Positions 1 to 8,106 of a DNA stretch of 64,000 nucleotides are shown piece by piece. Each line of letters starts with the position of its first letter. Position 1 is the first letter of the stretch. The position numbers and the translations under genes are program-made. Origin of the DNA: Flavobacterium silvisoli (GTDB lineage Bacteria > Bacteroidota > Bacteroidia > Flavobacteriales > Flavobacteriaceae); NCBI RefSeq assembly GCF_004329815.1, contig NZ_SJPE01000001.1:301733-365732 (forward strand), given 5' to 3'. The notes under the pieces are model-generated. The model did not search any database, had not been told where the DNA came from, and saw only the letters and a list, made by a program, of their open reading frames with translations.

Positions 1-607
1 CGAAAGCAGGTCCAAACTCTGTAAAATGCTTGTGCACCATGATTACTTTTGAAGTAGCCGGTGCCACATTCACCTTCAAATTTTCGCTTTTCTTCCACAT
101 CATACCGGGCCCGAATTGGGTATACGCCGGGGAAAAGAAATGCGATATTTTGGTGATTTTATCCGCGGGGTCGAAACCCGAGTCAAACTGCGTTTTAAAA
201 TTGAAGAAGAACGAGTAGTACCATTCGCCCGAAGCTTTTTTGCCCACCAACGAATTGAATTCGAAACGATCATCTGTTTTTTGAAGATCCTGTCCGTTAA
301 TTTTAGTCAAACCGTAATTAGCGGTTAGTTTGTTGTCCCAGGTCCAGGTGTCGCTCTTGTAATTGAAATCGTATTTCAAACCGGCATTTCCCGAAATACT
401 ACTTTGTCCTCCGGCCAGCCAATTGTTAAAACTGGCTTGGTTCAACAGAACGGTAAACATTCCTTTTTTGTCCCAACCATTGGGTTTTTCCTGCATTATT
501 TTGGCTACCGTTTCTTCTGTCTTTTTCAACAGTTCTTTTTCACTTACTTGCGAAAAAATAGTATGGGCAGAAAGCAATAGTGTAGCTGTGAGTAAAATTT
601 TCTTCAT
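1..607 (-). CDS. DUF3078 family protein, 3' part cut by window edge
   Basis: The minus-strand frame is open from an ATG at 607 to the window edge, giving about 202 codons. The N-terminus is a clear signal peptide (MKKILLTATLLLS, ending around IFSQ), so the product is exported. The visible region contains the phrase NNWLAGGQSSISGNAGL and alternating aromatic/polar strands such as YDFNYKSDTWTWDNKL, as in the DUF3078 family. That family is common in Bacteroidota and is thought to form an outer-membrane beta-barrel-like protein of unknown function. It lies 20 bases downstream of the DUF2480 gene and looks like the last gene of the sufS-sufE run. The C-terminal part lies outside the window, so integrity cannot be judged. 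Confidence 0.8.
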   Translation of the reverse strand, partial: MKKILLTATLLLSAHTIFSQVSEKELLKKTEETVAKIMQEKPNGWDKKGMFTVLLNQASFNNWLAGGQSSISGNAGLKYDFNYKSDTWTWDNKLTANYGLTKINGQDLQKTDDRFEFNSLVGKKASGEWYYSFFFNFKTQFDSGFDPADKITKISHFFSPAYTQFGPGMMWKKSENLKVNVAPATSKVIMVHKHFTEFGPAF

Positions 608-627
608 CTGCTTTGTCTGTTTTGTTG

Positions 628-1137
628 TTATTTTCCTTTTTTAAACAAAGGTACTGCCGAGCAGGCTTCGCCATACATGATACTTTTAGCCAAGGGCTGC
701 AGTTTTTGTACAGCCATGATGTAGGCACTCTCGGGAACCGGTTTTTTGGAACATCCTTTGATAATAACTGGTTTGTCCTGATACTGCGAATAATCTAAAG
801 ATGATAATACTTCCTGATACAACGCTATATCTAACTCGGCAAGGTTGCCAAGCACCACTTTTTGCGCAAAAGGTGTTACGTATGTCGCTACCAAAATTGG
901 AGCCCAAGCCGGCAGTATGGCATCGGTCGAACAGTGAATAGCCACGAAATGGTTTTGGTATTGTTCCCAATTATGATTTTTCAGTGCTTCTCGAAAGTCC
1001 TTTTCTTTGAGTAAAAAACCATCGAGTAACCATTGCGAAATGTCGAGTTGCGTTCGGGTTCCTACAGGATAATAATCCTCTAAATCGAATACTTCGAGTA
1101 CAGAATTGGCGACCCTATTGATGATTTCTTCTGCCAT
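628..1137 (-). CDS. DUF2480 family protein
   Basis: This 169-residue protein starts MAEEIINRVANSVLEVFDLEDYYP and matches the pattern of the DUF2480 family of Bacteroidota. There is no signal peptide or membrane segment, so it is probably cytoplasmic. Visible landmarks are a central HCSTDAILPAWAP segment and a C-terminal stretch with two cysteines (IKGCSKKPVP and YGEACSAVPLFKK) that could bind metal or a thiol; this is an inference. Its start lies 1 base from the stop of the SufT-like gene upstream, so the two are almost certainly cotranscribed and probably translationally coupled. Its place in the SUF run suggests a role linked to iron-sulfur cluster handling, but none is proven from sequence. 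Confidence 0.85.
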   Translation of the reverse strand: MAEEIINRVANSVLEVFDLEDYYPVGTRTQLDISQWLLDGFLLKEKDFREALKNHNWEQYQNHFVAIHCSTDAILPAWAPILVATYVTPFAQKVVLGNLAELDIALYQEVLSSLDYSQYQDKPVIIKGCSKKPVPESAYIMAVQKLQPLAKSIMYGEACSAVPLFKKGK

Positions 1138-1138
1138 A

Positions 1139-1462
1139 TTACAGCATTCCTAATTCGAGTTTGGCTTCTTCGCTCATCAAATCTTTGCTCCAAGGCGGAT
1201 CAAAAGTAATCTCTACTTCACACGATTTAACCGTGTCTATTTTGGTGATTTTTTCTTCCACTTCGCGTGGCAGTGTTTCGGCTACCGGACAATTAGGCGA
1301 AGTCAATGTCATTAAAACTTTTACTTCGTTGTCTTCGTTAATCATCACATCATAGATTAAGCCCAACTCGTAGATATCTACCGGAATTTCAGGATCATAA
1401 ATACCTTTGAGTACTTTCACTACGTTTTCACCCAAATTGATATCATCTTTAAATTCTTCCAT
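1139..1462 (-). CDS. SufT-like / MIP18 (DUF59) iron-sulfur assembly factor
   Basis: A 107-residue single-domain DUF59 (MIP18/PaaD/SufT-type) protein. The family signature DPEIPVDIYELGLIYDV spans residues 23-39, and the conserved cysteine motif SPNCPVAETLP places Cys58 at the usual reactive position. Relatives help mature or deliver iron-sulfur clusters in the cytoplasm. It sits between sufE and the DUF2480 gene, the usual place in flavobacterial SUF clusters. The length is normal for a stand-alone DUF59 protein, and no extra N-terminal domain is present. The family is firm; the exact client proteins are unknown. Confidence 0.9.
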   Translation of the reverse strand: MEEFKDDINLGENVVKVLKGIYDPEIPVDIYELGLIYDVMINEDNEVKVLMTLTSPNCPVAETLPREVEEKITKIDTVKSCEVEITFDPPWSKDLMSEEAKLELGML

Positions 1463-1518
1463 TTTTTATGTCTATTTATTTTCAACATTATTGTTGAACG
1501 TTGATTGTTTTAGTCTTT

Positions 1519-1938
1519 TCATTTTTTGGCATTAAATGCCAAAGCATACATTTTTATTTGTTTAATCATTGACACCAAACCGTTAGCTCTTGTGGCCGAC
1601 AGGTGCTCTTTCAGCCCTATTTCATCAATAAAATCGGTATTAGCTTCTAATATATCAGTAGCTTTTTGGTTAGAAAAAGCTCTGATTAAAATGGCAATAA
1701 TTCCTTTGGTTAGGATAGCATCGCTATCGGCAGTGAAAACAACTTTATCATCTTGTTGTTCGGCATGTAGCCAAACTTTGGATTGGCAACCTTTGATAAT
1801 GTTATCATCAGTTTTGTATTGTTCATCTATCAGCGGCAGGCCTTTTCCCAAGTCGATGATGTACTCATAACGCTGCATCCAATCGTCAAACATTGAAAAT
1901 TCGTCAATGATTTCGTTTTGTATTTCCTGTATTGTCAT
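1519..1938 (-). CDS. sufE: SufE sulfur acceptor protein
   Basis: A 139-residue SufE. The motif DDNIIKGCQSKVWL places the sulfur-accepting cysteine at Cys51, matching the family position. The early segment with LGKGLPLIDEQYKT is also typical. SufE takes the persulfide sulfur from the cysteine desulfurase SufS and passes it to the SufBCD scaffold in the cytoplasm. The gene lies downstream of sufS, separated from it only by a small lipoprotein gene, on the same strand. Length and start (ATG at 1938) fit the family with nothing missing. Confidence 0.95.
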   Translation of the reverse strand: MTIQEIQNEIIDEFSMFDDWMQRYEYIIDLGKGLPLIDEQYKTDDNIIKGCQSKVWLHAEQQDDKVVFTADSDAILTKGIIAILIRAFSNQKATDILEANTDFIDEIGLKEHLSATRANGLVSMIKQIKMYALAFNAKK

Positions 1939-1957
1939 TTATGCTTAATTAGAACTT

Positions 1958-2395
1958 TTATTCTTTTTCTTTGGCTAGTGAAACTATTTTGTTGACCAAT
2001 TTTTCTATCGCTGCCGGCGGAAAACCATGATCAAAGTCTACTGTTTCGTAGTTTTTGTTCTGATAGCGAATTTTGAGATTGGCAATGGCTGCTCCGTCAT
2101 AAAAACGCTTTTGAGTCGGGTCTTTTAAATTAGGGATTTCTTCTAAATTAATTTTTCCGAAGGCTGATACCAACTCTTTCCAATCGGCATCAGAAATTGC
2201 AATTTCCTGAGGAGCTTCAACTCCTTTACGGTCTCTTGAGATGGTTGCTTTTTGATTGATGATTACTACCTTTTCAAAAAAACCTCTTGTGGTAGCAGTG
2301 TATTGAATCGTTGTGTTCTCCATATCGTTTTGTGCTTCATTGGAACAACTTTTTCCGAGAAAAACGGTCAATAAAATCAGCGTAATGGCTTTCAT
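1958..2395 (-). CDS. Small putative lipoprotein inside the suf gene run
   Basis: A 145-residue protein with a short hydrophobic N-terminus (MKAITLILLTVFLGKSC) ending in a cysteine at position 17. The lipobox is imperfect (GKSC), so lipoprotein status is likely but not certain. The mature part contains ATISRDRKG and DFDHGFPPAAIEKLVNKI, as in small uncharacterised Bacteroidota lipoproteins. I cannot name a family. It lies 11 bases downstream of sufS and 20 bases upstream of sufE. An envelope protein within a cytosolic assembly operon is odd, and it may simply ride along. Confidence 0.75.
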   Translation of the reverse strand: MKAITLILLTVFLGKSCSNEAQNDMENTTIQYTATTRGFFEKVVIINQKATISRDRKGVEAPQEIAISDADWKELVSAFGKINLEEIPNLKDPTQKRFYDGAAIANLKIRYQNKNYETVDFDHGFPPAAIEKLVNKIVSLAKEKE

Positions 2396-2406
2396 ATTTT
2401 TAGGGT

Positions 2407-3621
2407 TTAAGATAACATCATTTGAGCTTTTTTCACAGCTGCTACCATCGCATCAATTTCTTCTTTGGTATTGTAAAAAGCAAAACTGGCTCGTATGGTT
2501 CCCGGTATTTGATAAAAATCCATAATGGGTTGCGCACAATGATGCCCCGTTCTGACAGCTATACCCAGTTTATCGATAATCGTACCAATGTCATATGGGT
2601 GGATTCCTTCGATATTAAACGAAATTACGGAAGTTTTTTCTTTTGCCGTTCCAAAAATTTTCAATCCTTCAATTGCGGATAATTGTTCTGTTGCGTATTG
2701 CAGCAGTTCGTGTTCATATTTTGCTATAGCATCAAAACCCACCGAATTCAAATAATCAATTGCTGTTCCCAGTACAATTCCATCTGCAATATTGGGTGTT
2801 CCGGCTTCAAATTTATGAGGTAAATCTGCGTATGTCGTTTTTTCAAAAGTAACCGTAGCAATCATCTCACCACCACCTTGATAAGGAGGTAATTTGCGCA
2901 ACCAATCTTCTTTTCCGTACAAAATCCCAACTCCGGTCGGGCCGCAAATTTTGTGTCCGGAAAACACATAAAAATCACAATCCAACTGCTGAACATCAGG
3001 TTTTAAATGAGGTGTTGCCTGAGCACCGTCAATTAAAACAGCCGCTCCTGCTTCATGCGCTTTGTCAATCATGTATTTGATAGGATTGATTGTTCCTAAT
3101 GCATTTGAAATATGATTAACCGTCACGATTTTGGTTTTAGACGAAAGCAACTTATCGTATTCAGCCATGATTAATTCACCGGCCTCGTTCATCGGAATAA
3201 CTTTCAGAGTAGCGCCTGTTCTTTCACAAAGCATTTGCCAGGGAACTATGTTGCTGTGGTGTTCCAATGCCGAAACCAAAATCTCATCTCCCTCTTTTAT
3301 CAATGATGCAAAACCATTAGCCACGGCATTAATCCCGTGCGTGGTACCCGAAGTGAAAATAACTTCATGAGCATATTTGGCATTGATGTGTTTTTGGATT
3401 TTCATGCGTGATGCTTCATAAGCATCGGTTGCCAATTGGCTGAGTGTGTGCACACCTCTATGAATATTAGCATTGATTTCCTGATAGTATTTTGCTATGG
3501 CATCAATAACTACCTGGGGTTTTTGCGAAGTCGCGCCGTTATCAAAATAGACTAGCGGTTTACCGTTAACTTTTTGTGAAAGTATAGGAAAATCAGCTCT
3601 GATTTTTTGGATGTCTAACAT
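2407..3621 (-). CDS. sufS: SufS-type cysteine desulfurase
   Basis: A 404-residue class V aminotransferase-fold enzyme that removes sulfur from L-cysteine to form a persulfide for cluster building. Visible residues are the PLP lysine Lys224 in SGHKICGPTG, Asp198 in LIDGAQATPH, the histidine pair in ALEHHSN (residues 119-124), and catalytic Cys362 in RTGHHCAQP. The short active-cysteine loop marks it as group II (SufS/CsdA) rather than IscS. Full length, with an ATG at 3621. A TACTTTTG -7 element lies 27 bases upstream, so it probably starts a transcript with the lipoprotein, sufE, SufT-like, DUF2480 and DUF3078 genes. Confidence 0.96.
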   Translation of the reverse strand: MLDIQKIRADFPILSQKVNGKPLVYFDNGATSQKPQVVIDAIAKYYQEINANIHRGVHTLSQLATDAYEASRMKIQKHINAKYAHEVIFTSGTTHGINAVANGFASLIKEGDEILVSALEHHSNIVPWQMLCERTGATLKVIPMNEAGELIMAEYDKLLSSKTKIVTVNHISNALGTINPIKYMIDKAHEAGAAVLIDGAQATPHLKPDVQQLDCDFYVFSGHKICGPTGVGILYGKEDWLRKLPPYQGGGEMIATVTFEKTTYADLPHKFEAGTPNIADGIVLGTAIDYLNSVGFDAIAKYEHELLQYATEQLSAIEGLKIFGTAKEKTSVISFNIEGIHPYDIGTIIDKLGIAVRTGHHCAQPIMDFYQIPGTIRASFAFYNTKEEIDAMVAAVKKAQMMLS

Positions 3622-3647
3622 TGGATTATTTAGAAAAATTCTAAATA

Positions 3648-3655
3648 CAAAAGTA
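3648..3655 (-). promoter_or_regulatory. Probable -7 promoter element for sufS
   Basis: Read on the minus strand this is TACTTTTG, matching the Bacteroidota -7 consensus TAnnTTTG. I find no TTG at 17-23 bases upstream, so only half of the promoter is visible. Confidence 0.35.
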
Positions 3656-3852
3656 GAAAAATTGATGCTGAAAAAACCACGATTTCACGAATATTTATGA
3701 TTTGTTTTCCGTGATAATTTAAGCCCCTACAGACGTAGTAATTTTTGAAAATAACATTGGCTTTGGGCACTATTCCTTCTTTGTTTTTTATTTGTAATTA
3801 GCTCTTTCAAAACACAAGTTAATTTTCATAAATTGCTTAAAAATAAATTACT

Positions 3853-5205
3853 ATGAAAAAGTTTTTGAAAATTTTTGTGGTTGTGGTATTAATTCTTCTG
3901 GTTTATCTGAGAATTGAAATTTATCCGAAGCTTGATTTGATTTCAGGATTTTCGGCCAAGAGTGTGGCTTCTGCCCATTTCATTGATGGACGAAGTTTGG
4001 AAACCATACAACAAAACGACAATGACATCGACAAAGTAGATTGGGCGACTAATAAAATTGATGAAAAAAATCGGGCGGTAGTTTCTTCAGTACACGGAAT
4101 AAAACAGCGCAAAGCGATTTTCCGAAAAGGCTTGGGGGCAACGTTAATTGATGATGATTTTGACATTTCAAAACCGTATGAAGTTCCGAACAGAACAGCT
4201 GCCAAAAGCAATTTACCTTTTCCTTACGGCGATGAAGAGCCCAAAGACACTATTCTTGCTAATATTGATTACACTCGATTGCATTCGGCTATTGACGCTG
4301 TTTTTGACCCAAAAGGAACTAAAGACAAACGTACACGTTCTGTGATTGTCATTTACAAAGACCGGATAATTGCCGAAAAATATGCTGACGGATTTAACAA
4401 AAACTCCCTAATTCTGGGGTGGTCAATGACCAAAAGTTTGACCGCTACTTACTTTGGCATACTCCAAAAACAAGGAAAAATAGACATCATGAAACCCGCT
4501 CCTGTACCTGAATGGCAGAAGGATAGCCGTCGAAACATCACTATAAACGACTTACTGCACATGAATTCGGGTCTTGAATGGGAAGAAGATTACACTAAAA
4601 TTTCAGATGTGACCAAAATGCTTTTCCAAGCCAAAGACATGACCGAATGTCAAGCTCAAAAAAAGGCTGTTTTCAAACCCAATACTCACTGGAATTATTC
4701 TTCGGGAACCACCAACTTACTGAGCGGCATCTTACGAAAACAATTTAAAACGCATCAGGAATATTTAGATTTTTGGTACAGTAGTCTGCTAGACAAAATA
4801 GGAATGCATTCCGCTTTGATTGAAACCGATATGAAAGGAAATTTTGTAGGATCTTCATACGGCTGGGCTACAACCAGAGATTGGGCCAAGTTTGGTTTAC
4901 TTTATTTACACCAAGGTAATTGGAATGGCGAGCAACTGTTTGATAAAAGTTGGGCCAAATACGTAGCGACTCCAACACGTGGTTCAGACGGAAAATACGG
5001 CGCGCATTTTTGGCTTAATGCGGGTGGTAAATATCCTGATGTTCCCAGAGATTTATATCATTGCAGTGGCTATCAGGGGCAAATGGTGTTTATCATTCCT
5101 TCTGAAGATTTAGTAGTAGTTCGCATGGGACTGAATGAAAACCTGAATTACAACCTATTTTTGAGTGAAATTATCGAGAGTTTGAAAAAAAATTCTGATG
5201 ATTAA
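3853..5205 (+). CDS. Serine hydrolase, beta-lactamase class C / DD-peptidase fold
   Basis: A 450-residue protein with an N-terminal membrane anchor or uncleaved signal (hydrophobic residues 5-19). A linker follows, then a class C beta-lactamase fold. The nucleophile motif S-x-x-K is Ser191-Met-Thr-Lys194 in GWSMTKSLTA. The second motif is Tyr282-Ser-Ser in WNYSSGTTN, and HCSGYQGQM replaces the KTG box near the C-terminus. The motif LLHMNSGLEWEEDY is typical of the family. Such proteins are esterases, peptidases or penicillin-binding relatives in the envelope, and the substrate cannot be told from sequence. Together with the next gene it forms a plus-strand insert between sufD and sufS. No SUF connection is evident. 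Confidence 0.88.
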   Translation: MKKFLKIFVVVVLILLVYLRIEIYPKLDLISGFSAKSVASAHFIDGRSLETIQQNDNDIDKVDWATNKIDEKNRAVVSSVHGIKQRKAIFRKGLGATLIDDDFDISKPYEVPNRTAAKSNLPFPYGDEEPKDTILANIDYTRLHSAIDAVFDPKGTKDKRTRSVIVIYKDRIIAEKYADGFNKNSLILGWSMTKSLTATYFGILQKQGKIDIMKPAPVPEWQKDSRRNITINDLLHMNSGLEWEEDYTKISDVTKMLFQAKDMTECQAQKKAVFKPNTHWNYSSGTTNLLSGILRKQFKTHQEYLDFWYSSLLDKIGMHSALIETDMKGNFVGSSYGWATTRDWAKFGLLYLHQGNWNGEQLFDKSWAKYVATPTRGSDGKYGAHFWLNAGGKYPDVPRDLYHCSGYQGQMVFIIPSEDLVVVRMGLNENLNYNLFLSEIIESLKKNSDD

Positions 5206-5215
5206 GAAAAAATCT

Positions 5216-5223
5216 TATTTTTG
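5216..5223 (+). promoter_or_regulatory. Possible -7 element before the 5.2 kb lipoprotein gene
   Basis: TATTTTTG matches TAnnTTTG and ends 20 bases before the ATG at 5244. No well-placed -33 TTG is present, and in such AT-rich DNA this may be chance. Confidence 0.3.
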
Positions 5224-5243
5224 ATAAAACTAATCCTATCAAA

Positions 5244-5939
5244 ATGAAAAAAATCAGTTTACTAAAAGCGACAATTCTTTTCTTATGGGTATTGTCATTT
5301 TCTTCCTGTAGCAACGACAGCAGCAGTGAATCATTCGGAACTTCAACCGGAAATTATTGGCCGATGGCCGTAAACAATGCTTGGAACTTAGATGCTGATG
5401 GTGTTACCCAACAAATCAAACTCATCGGGACAGCAACATTTGGCGGAAGCACTTATTACGAATTAATCGATGAAGGCGCAACAGACACTTATGGTGTAAA
5501 AACATATATGACAAAAAAGGGAGCAATTTATTACCAAAAAACAGGCGATTTAAACACAATTGAAAACGGAGTCACTATCTCGATGAAATCATATGAAATG
5601 CCCATTTTAAAAGACGATTTACAAGTTAATGAAACTTGGTCGGGAACCCTTAATCCCAAGTTGAATTACAGTTACGGAGGCACAAGCGGCACACTACCCG
5701 TTACCATAAATTACAACGGTAAAATCACAGCACGGGATGCCGCCGAAACCATAAATGGTGTGACGTATACAAACATTATCAAGACAACTCTTAAGGTAGA
5801 AAGCAATATAAATGGTCAGATCACCGTAATTGATTCCGAGTATTGGTACGCCAAAGATATTGGCCCGATAAGAGAATCTCAAACAATTGACGGCGGATTG
5901 CCTGTTATCCGAACATTGCTTACCTATACACTTAATTAA
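5244..5939 (+). CDS. Hypothetical lipoprotein
   Basis: A 231-residue protein with a lipoprotein signal: hydrophobic residues 9-18, then SFSSC with the lipidated cysteine at position 22, followed by a Ser/Asp-rich linker. The mature domain is rich in beta strands (phrases such as NYWPMAVNNAWNLDADG and YWYAKDIGPIRES). This pattern is common in Bacteroidota surface lipoproteins whose function is unknown. I do not recognise a catalytic motif. It is 38 bases after the serine hydrolase and is followed by a strong hairpin terminator. Confidence 0.82.
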   Translation: MKKISLLKATILFLWVLSFSSCSNDSSSESFGTSTGNYWPMAVNNAWNLDADGVTQQIKLIGTATFGGSTYYELIDEGATDTYGVKTYMTKKGAIYYQKTGDLNTIENGVTISMKSYEMPILKDDLQVNETWSGTLNPKLNYSYGGTSGTLPVTINYNGKITARDAAETINGVTYTNIIKTTLKVESNINGQITVIDSEYWYAKDIGPIRESQTIDGGLPVIRTLLTYTLN

Positions 5940-5956
5940 TCATTTTTTAATAGTAT

Positions 5957-5992
5957 AAAAAAGGGTCAAAGTAAAACTTTGACCCTTTTTAT
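5957..5992. terminator. Bidirectional hairpin terminator
   Basis: An inverted repeat of AGGGTCAAAG and CTTTGACCCT with a 5-base loop, flanked by A-run and T-run. It sits between the convergent lipoprotein gene and sufD, so it can end both transcripts. Confidence 0.9.
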
Positions 5993-6007
5993 TTTGAAAC
6001 GATACGC

Positions 6008-7324
6008 TTATAAATCAAACCCTAAATTCACGCCCAATTTCATGGCAATAATTTTGGTAATTCGCTTTTTCAATTCAGGTATTTTGATGCTCTCGATAAC
6101 TTCATTAGAAAACGCATACATGAGTAACGCTTTGGCCTCTTTCTTCGGAATACCGCGTTGTTGCATGTAAAACATAGCCGTTTCATCCAATTGTCCGATG
6201 GTGCAGCCATGAGAACATTTTACATCATCGGCAAAAATCTCCAATTGCGGCTTGGCATTGATAGTAGCTTTATCCCCTAACAAAATATTGTTATTTTGTT
6301 GAAAAGCATCCGTTTTTTGAGCTTCTTTTTCTACGTAAATTTTTCCGTTGAAAACTCCTGTGGCACTATCAGCCAAAATGGTTTTGTAGTTTTGATGACT
6401 TTCGCAATTAGGCGTCGCGTGATGCACCAAGGTGTAATGGTCAACGTGTTGTTTGTCACCAATTATCGTAATGCCTTTTAAAGTCGAATCGATTCGTTCT
6501 CCAAAATGATAAAAATTCAAATTGTTTCGCGTGATGTTTCCTCCAAAAGAAAACGTGTGTACCGAAACCCGACTTTCCTGTTTTTGGGAAATATATGTGT
6601 TGTCAATCAGGTTGGCCGATTGTAAATCGTTCTGAATTTTATAATAATCAACTATAGCGCGTTTTTGGGCAAAAATCTCGGTAACCGAATTGGTCAACAC
6701 CGGATTCTCATTCAAACTTTGATGTCTTTCGATAATTTGTACATGAGCATTTTCACCCACAACGACCAAGTTCCGCGGTTGCACCATCAAAGCATCTTCT
6801 TTTCCGGTAGAAAAATAGATGATTTCGATGGGTTTTTCGACCACTTTGCTTTTCGGGATGTTGACGTAGGCGCCTTCATTGGCGAAAGCCGTATTGAGCG
6901 TCGTTAAACTTTCCTCTTTGCTGGCAATTTTATTGAAATATTCGTCAATCACCATTTTGTATTTGGGTTTATTCAGTGCCGAAGACATCAAACAAACATC
7001 CAAACCATCGTGGGTTGTGGCCGATAGAAACGAAGAAAATTTTCCGTCTACAAAAATCACTTTGTGGGTGTCAATTTCGTGCAGAAAATATTTTTTTACC
7101 TCAGCAAACTCTATAATGTTTTCCTGTTTTGGAAATACGGAATAGTCATTTTTTAAAATGGCATTCAGCGAGGTATACTTCCAAGCTTCCTCTTTTTTAG
7201 TAGGGAATCCTTTGCTTTCAAAGTTTTTTATAGCCGAAGTACGCACATCGTGAAGAGCACTATGAATGTCTATTTGCTCTTCAAACGCCATGAAAGACGA
7301 TATCAATTTTTCCTTCAATTCCAT
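6008..7324 (-). CDS. sufD: SufD scaffold subunit
   Basis: A 438-residue SufD, partner of SufB in the SufBC2D scaffold on which iron-sulfur clusters are built. The C-terminal half carries the beta-helix landmarks of the SufB/SufD family, including HATPNCESHQNYK, ADDVKCSHGCTIGQLDE and MQQRGIPKKEAKALL. The phrase KCSHGCTIGQ contains the conserved histidine contributing to the SufB-SufD interface. The N-terminal phrase PTKKEEAWKYTSL is also typical. Its ATG overlaps the sufC stop by one base (TAATG), so the two are translationally coupled. Length is normal. Confidence 0.96.
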   Translation of the reverse strand: MELKEKLISSFMAFEEQIDIHSALHDVRTSAIKNFESKGFPTKKEEAWKYTSLNAILKNDYSVFPKQENIIEFAEVKKYFLHEIDTHKVIFVDGKFSSFLSATTHDGLDVCLMSSALNKPKYKMVIDEYFNKIASKEESLTTLNTAFANEGAYVNIPKSKVVEKPIEIIYFSTGKEDALMVQPRNLVVVGENAHVQIIERHQSLNENPVLTNSVTEIFAQKRAIVDYYKIQNDLQSANLIDNTYISQKQESRVSVHTFSFGGNITRNNLNFYHFGERIDSTLKGITIIGDKQHVDHYTLVHHATPNCESHQNYKTILADSATGVFNGKIYVEKEAQKTDAFQQNNNILLGDKATINAKPQLEIFADDVKCSHGCTIGQLDETAMFYMQQRGIPKKEAKALLMYAFSNEVIESIKIPELKKRITKIIAMKLGVNLGFDL

Positions 7325-8076
7325 TATGCCTCCTGTTCTTGTTTAATCCAGTCGTATCCTCTTTCTTCTAACTCTAATGCTAATTCTTTACCGCCCGATT
7401 TTACAATTTTTCCGTCCATCAATACATGCACAAAATCAGGAATAATGTAGTCTAACAAACGTTGGTAGTGCGTGATGACTAAGACCGCGTTGTTTTCGCT
7501 TTTAAGTTTGTTTACGCCATTGGCTACAATTCTCAAAGCATCGATATCCAAACCGGAATCCGTTTCGTCAAGGATGGCTAGTTTTGGTTCCAACATGGCC
7601 ATTTGAAAGATTTCATTACGTTTCTTTTCACCACCCGAAAACCCTTCGTTTAATGAGCGCGATAAAAACTTGCGGTCTATTTCCAATAGTTCTGATTTCT
7701 CACGGATGAGTTTCAGCATTTCATTGGCCGGCATTTCTTCTTTGCCATTGGCTTTGCGGCTTTCGTTGATCGCAGTTTTCATAAAATTCGTCACCGAAAC
7801 CCCCGGAATTTCTACCGGATATTGGAACGACAGGAAAACACCTTTGTGCGCTCTTTCTTCGGGAGCCAATTCGGAGATGTCTTCTCCTTCCAACAGAATT
7901 TCGCCTTCGGTTACTTCATAATTTTCGTTTCCGGCGATAATGGATGACAAGGTGCTTTTTCCGGCACCGTTAGGCCCCATGATGGCGTGTACTTCACCGG
8001 CTTTCACTTCAAGGTTGATTCCTTTTAAAATCTCTTTATCTTCAACACTTGCGTGTAAATTTTTTATGCTTAACAT
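7324..8076 (-). CDS. sufC: SufC ATPase
   Basis: A 250-residue ABC-type ATPase that powers the SufBC2D scaffold and has no membrane domain. The Walker A motif GPNGAGKST is at residues 34-42. The family signature is [11 protein letters not shown], the variant found in SufC, and Walker B with the D-loop is [12 protein letters not shown]. The switch histidine is in [11 protein letters not shown]. It lies between sufB (30 bases upstream) and sufD (1-base overlap), the order usual in SUF operons. Confidence 0.97.
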   Translation of the reverse strand: MLSIKNLHASVEDKEILKGINLEVKAGEVHAIMGPNGAGKSTLSSIIAGNENYEVTEGEILLEGEDISELAPEERAHKGVFLSFQYPVEIPGVSVTNFMKTAINESRKANGKEEMPANEMLKLIREKSELLEIDRKFLSRSLNEGFSGGEKKRNEIFQMAMLEPKLAILDETDSGLDIDALRIVANGVNKLKSENNAVLVITHYQRLLDYIIPDFVHVLMDGKIVKSGGKELALELEERGYDWIKQEQEA

Positions 8077-8106
8077 TTTTTGAATGTGTTTTATTCTGAT
8101 TTATAA

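Noticed and set aside
3622..3852. Riboswitch or RNA gene between sufS and the serine hydrolase
   Set aside because: 231 bases of AT-rich sequence with no stable hairpin pair or known RNA motif beyond the sufS -7 box.
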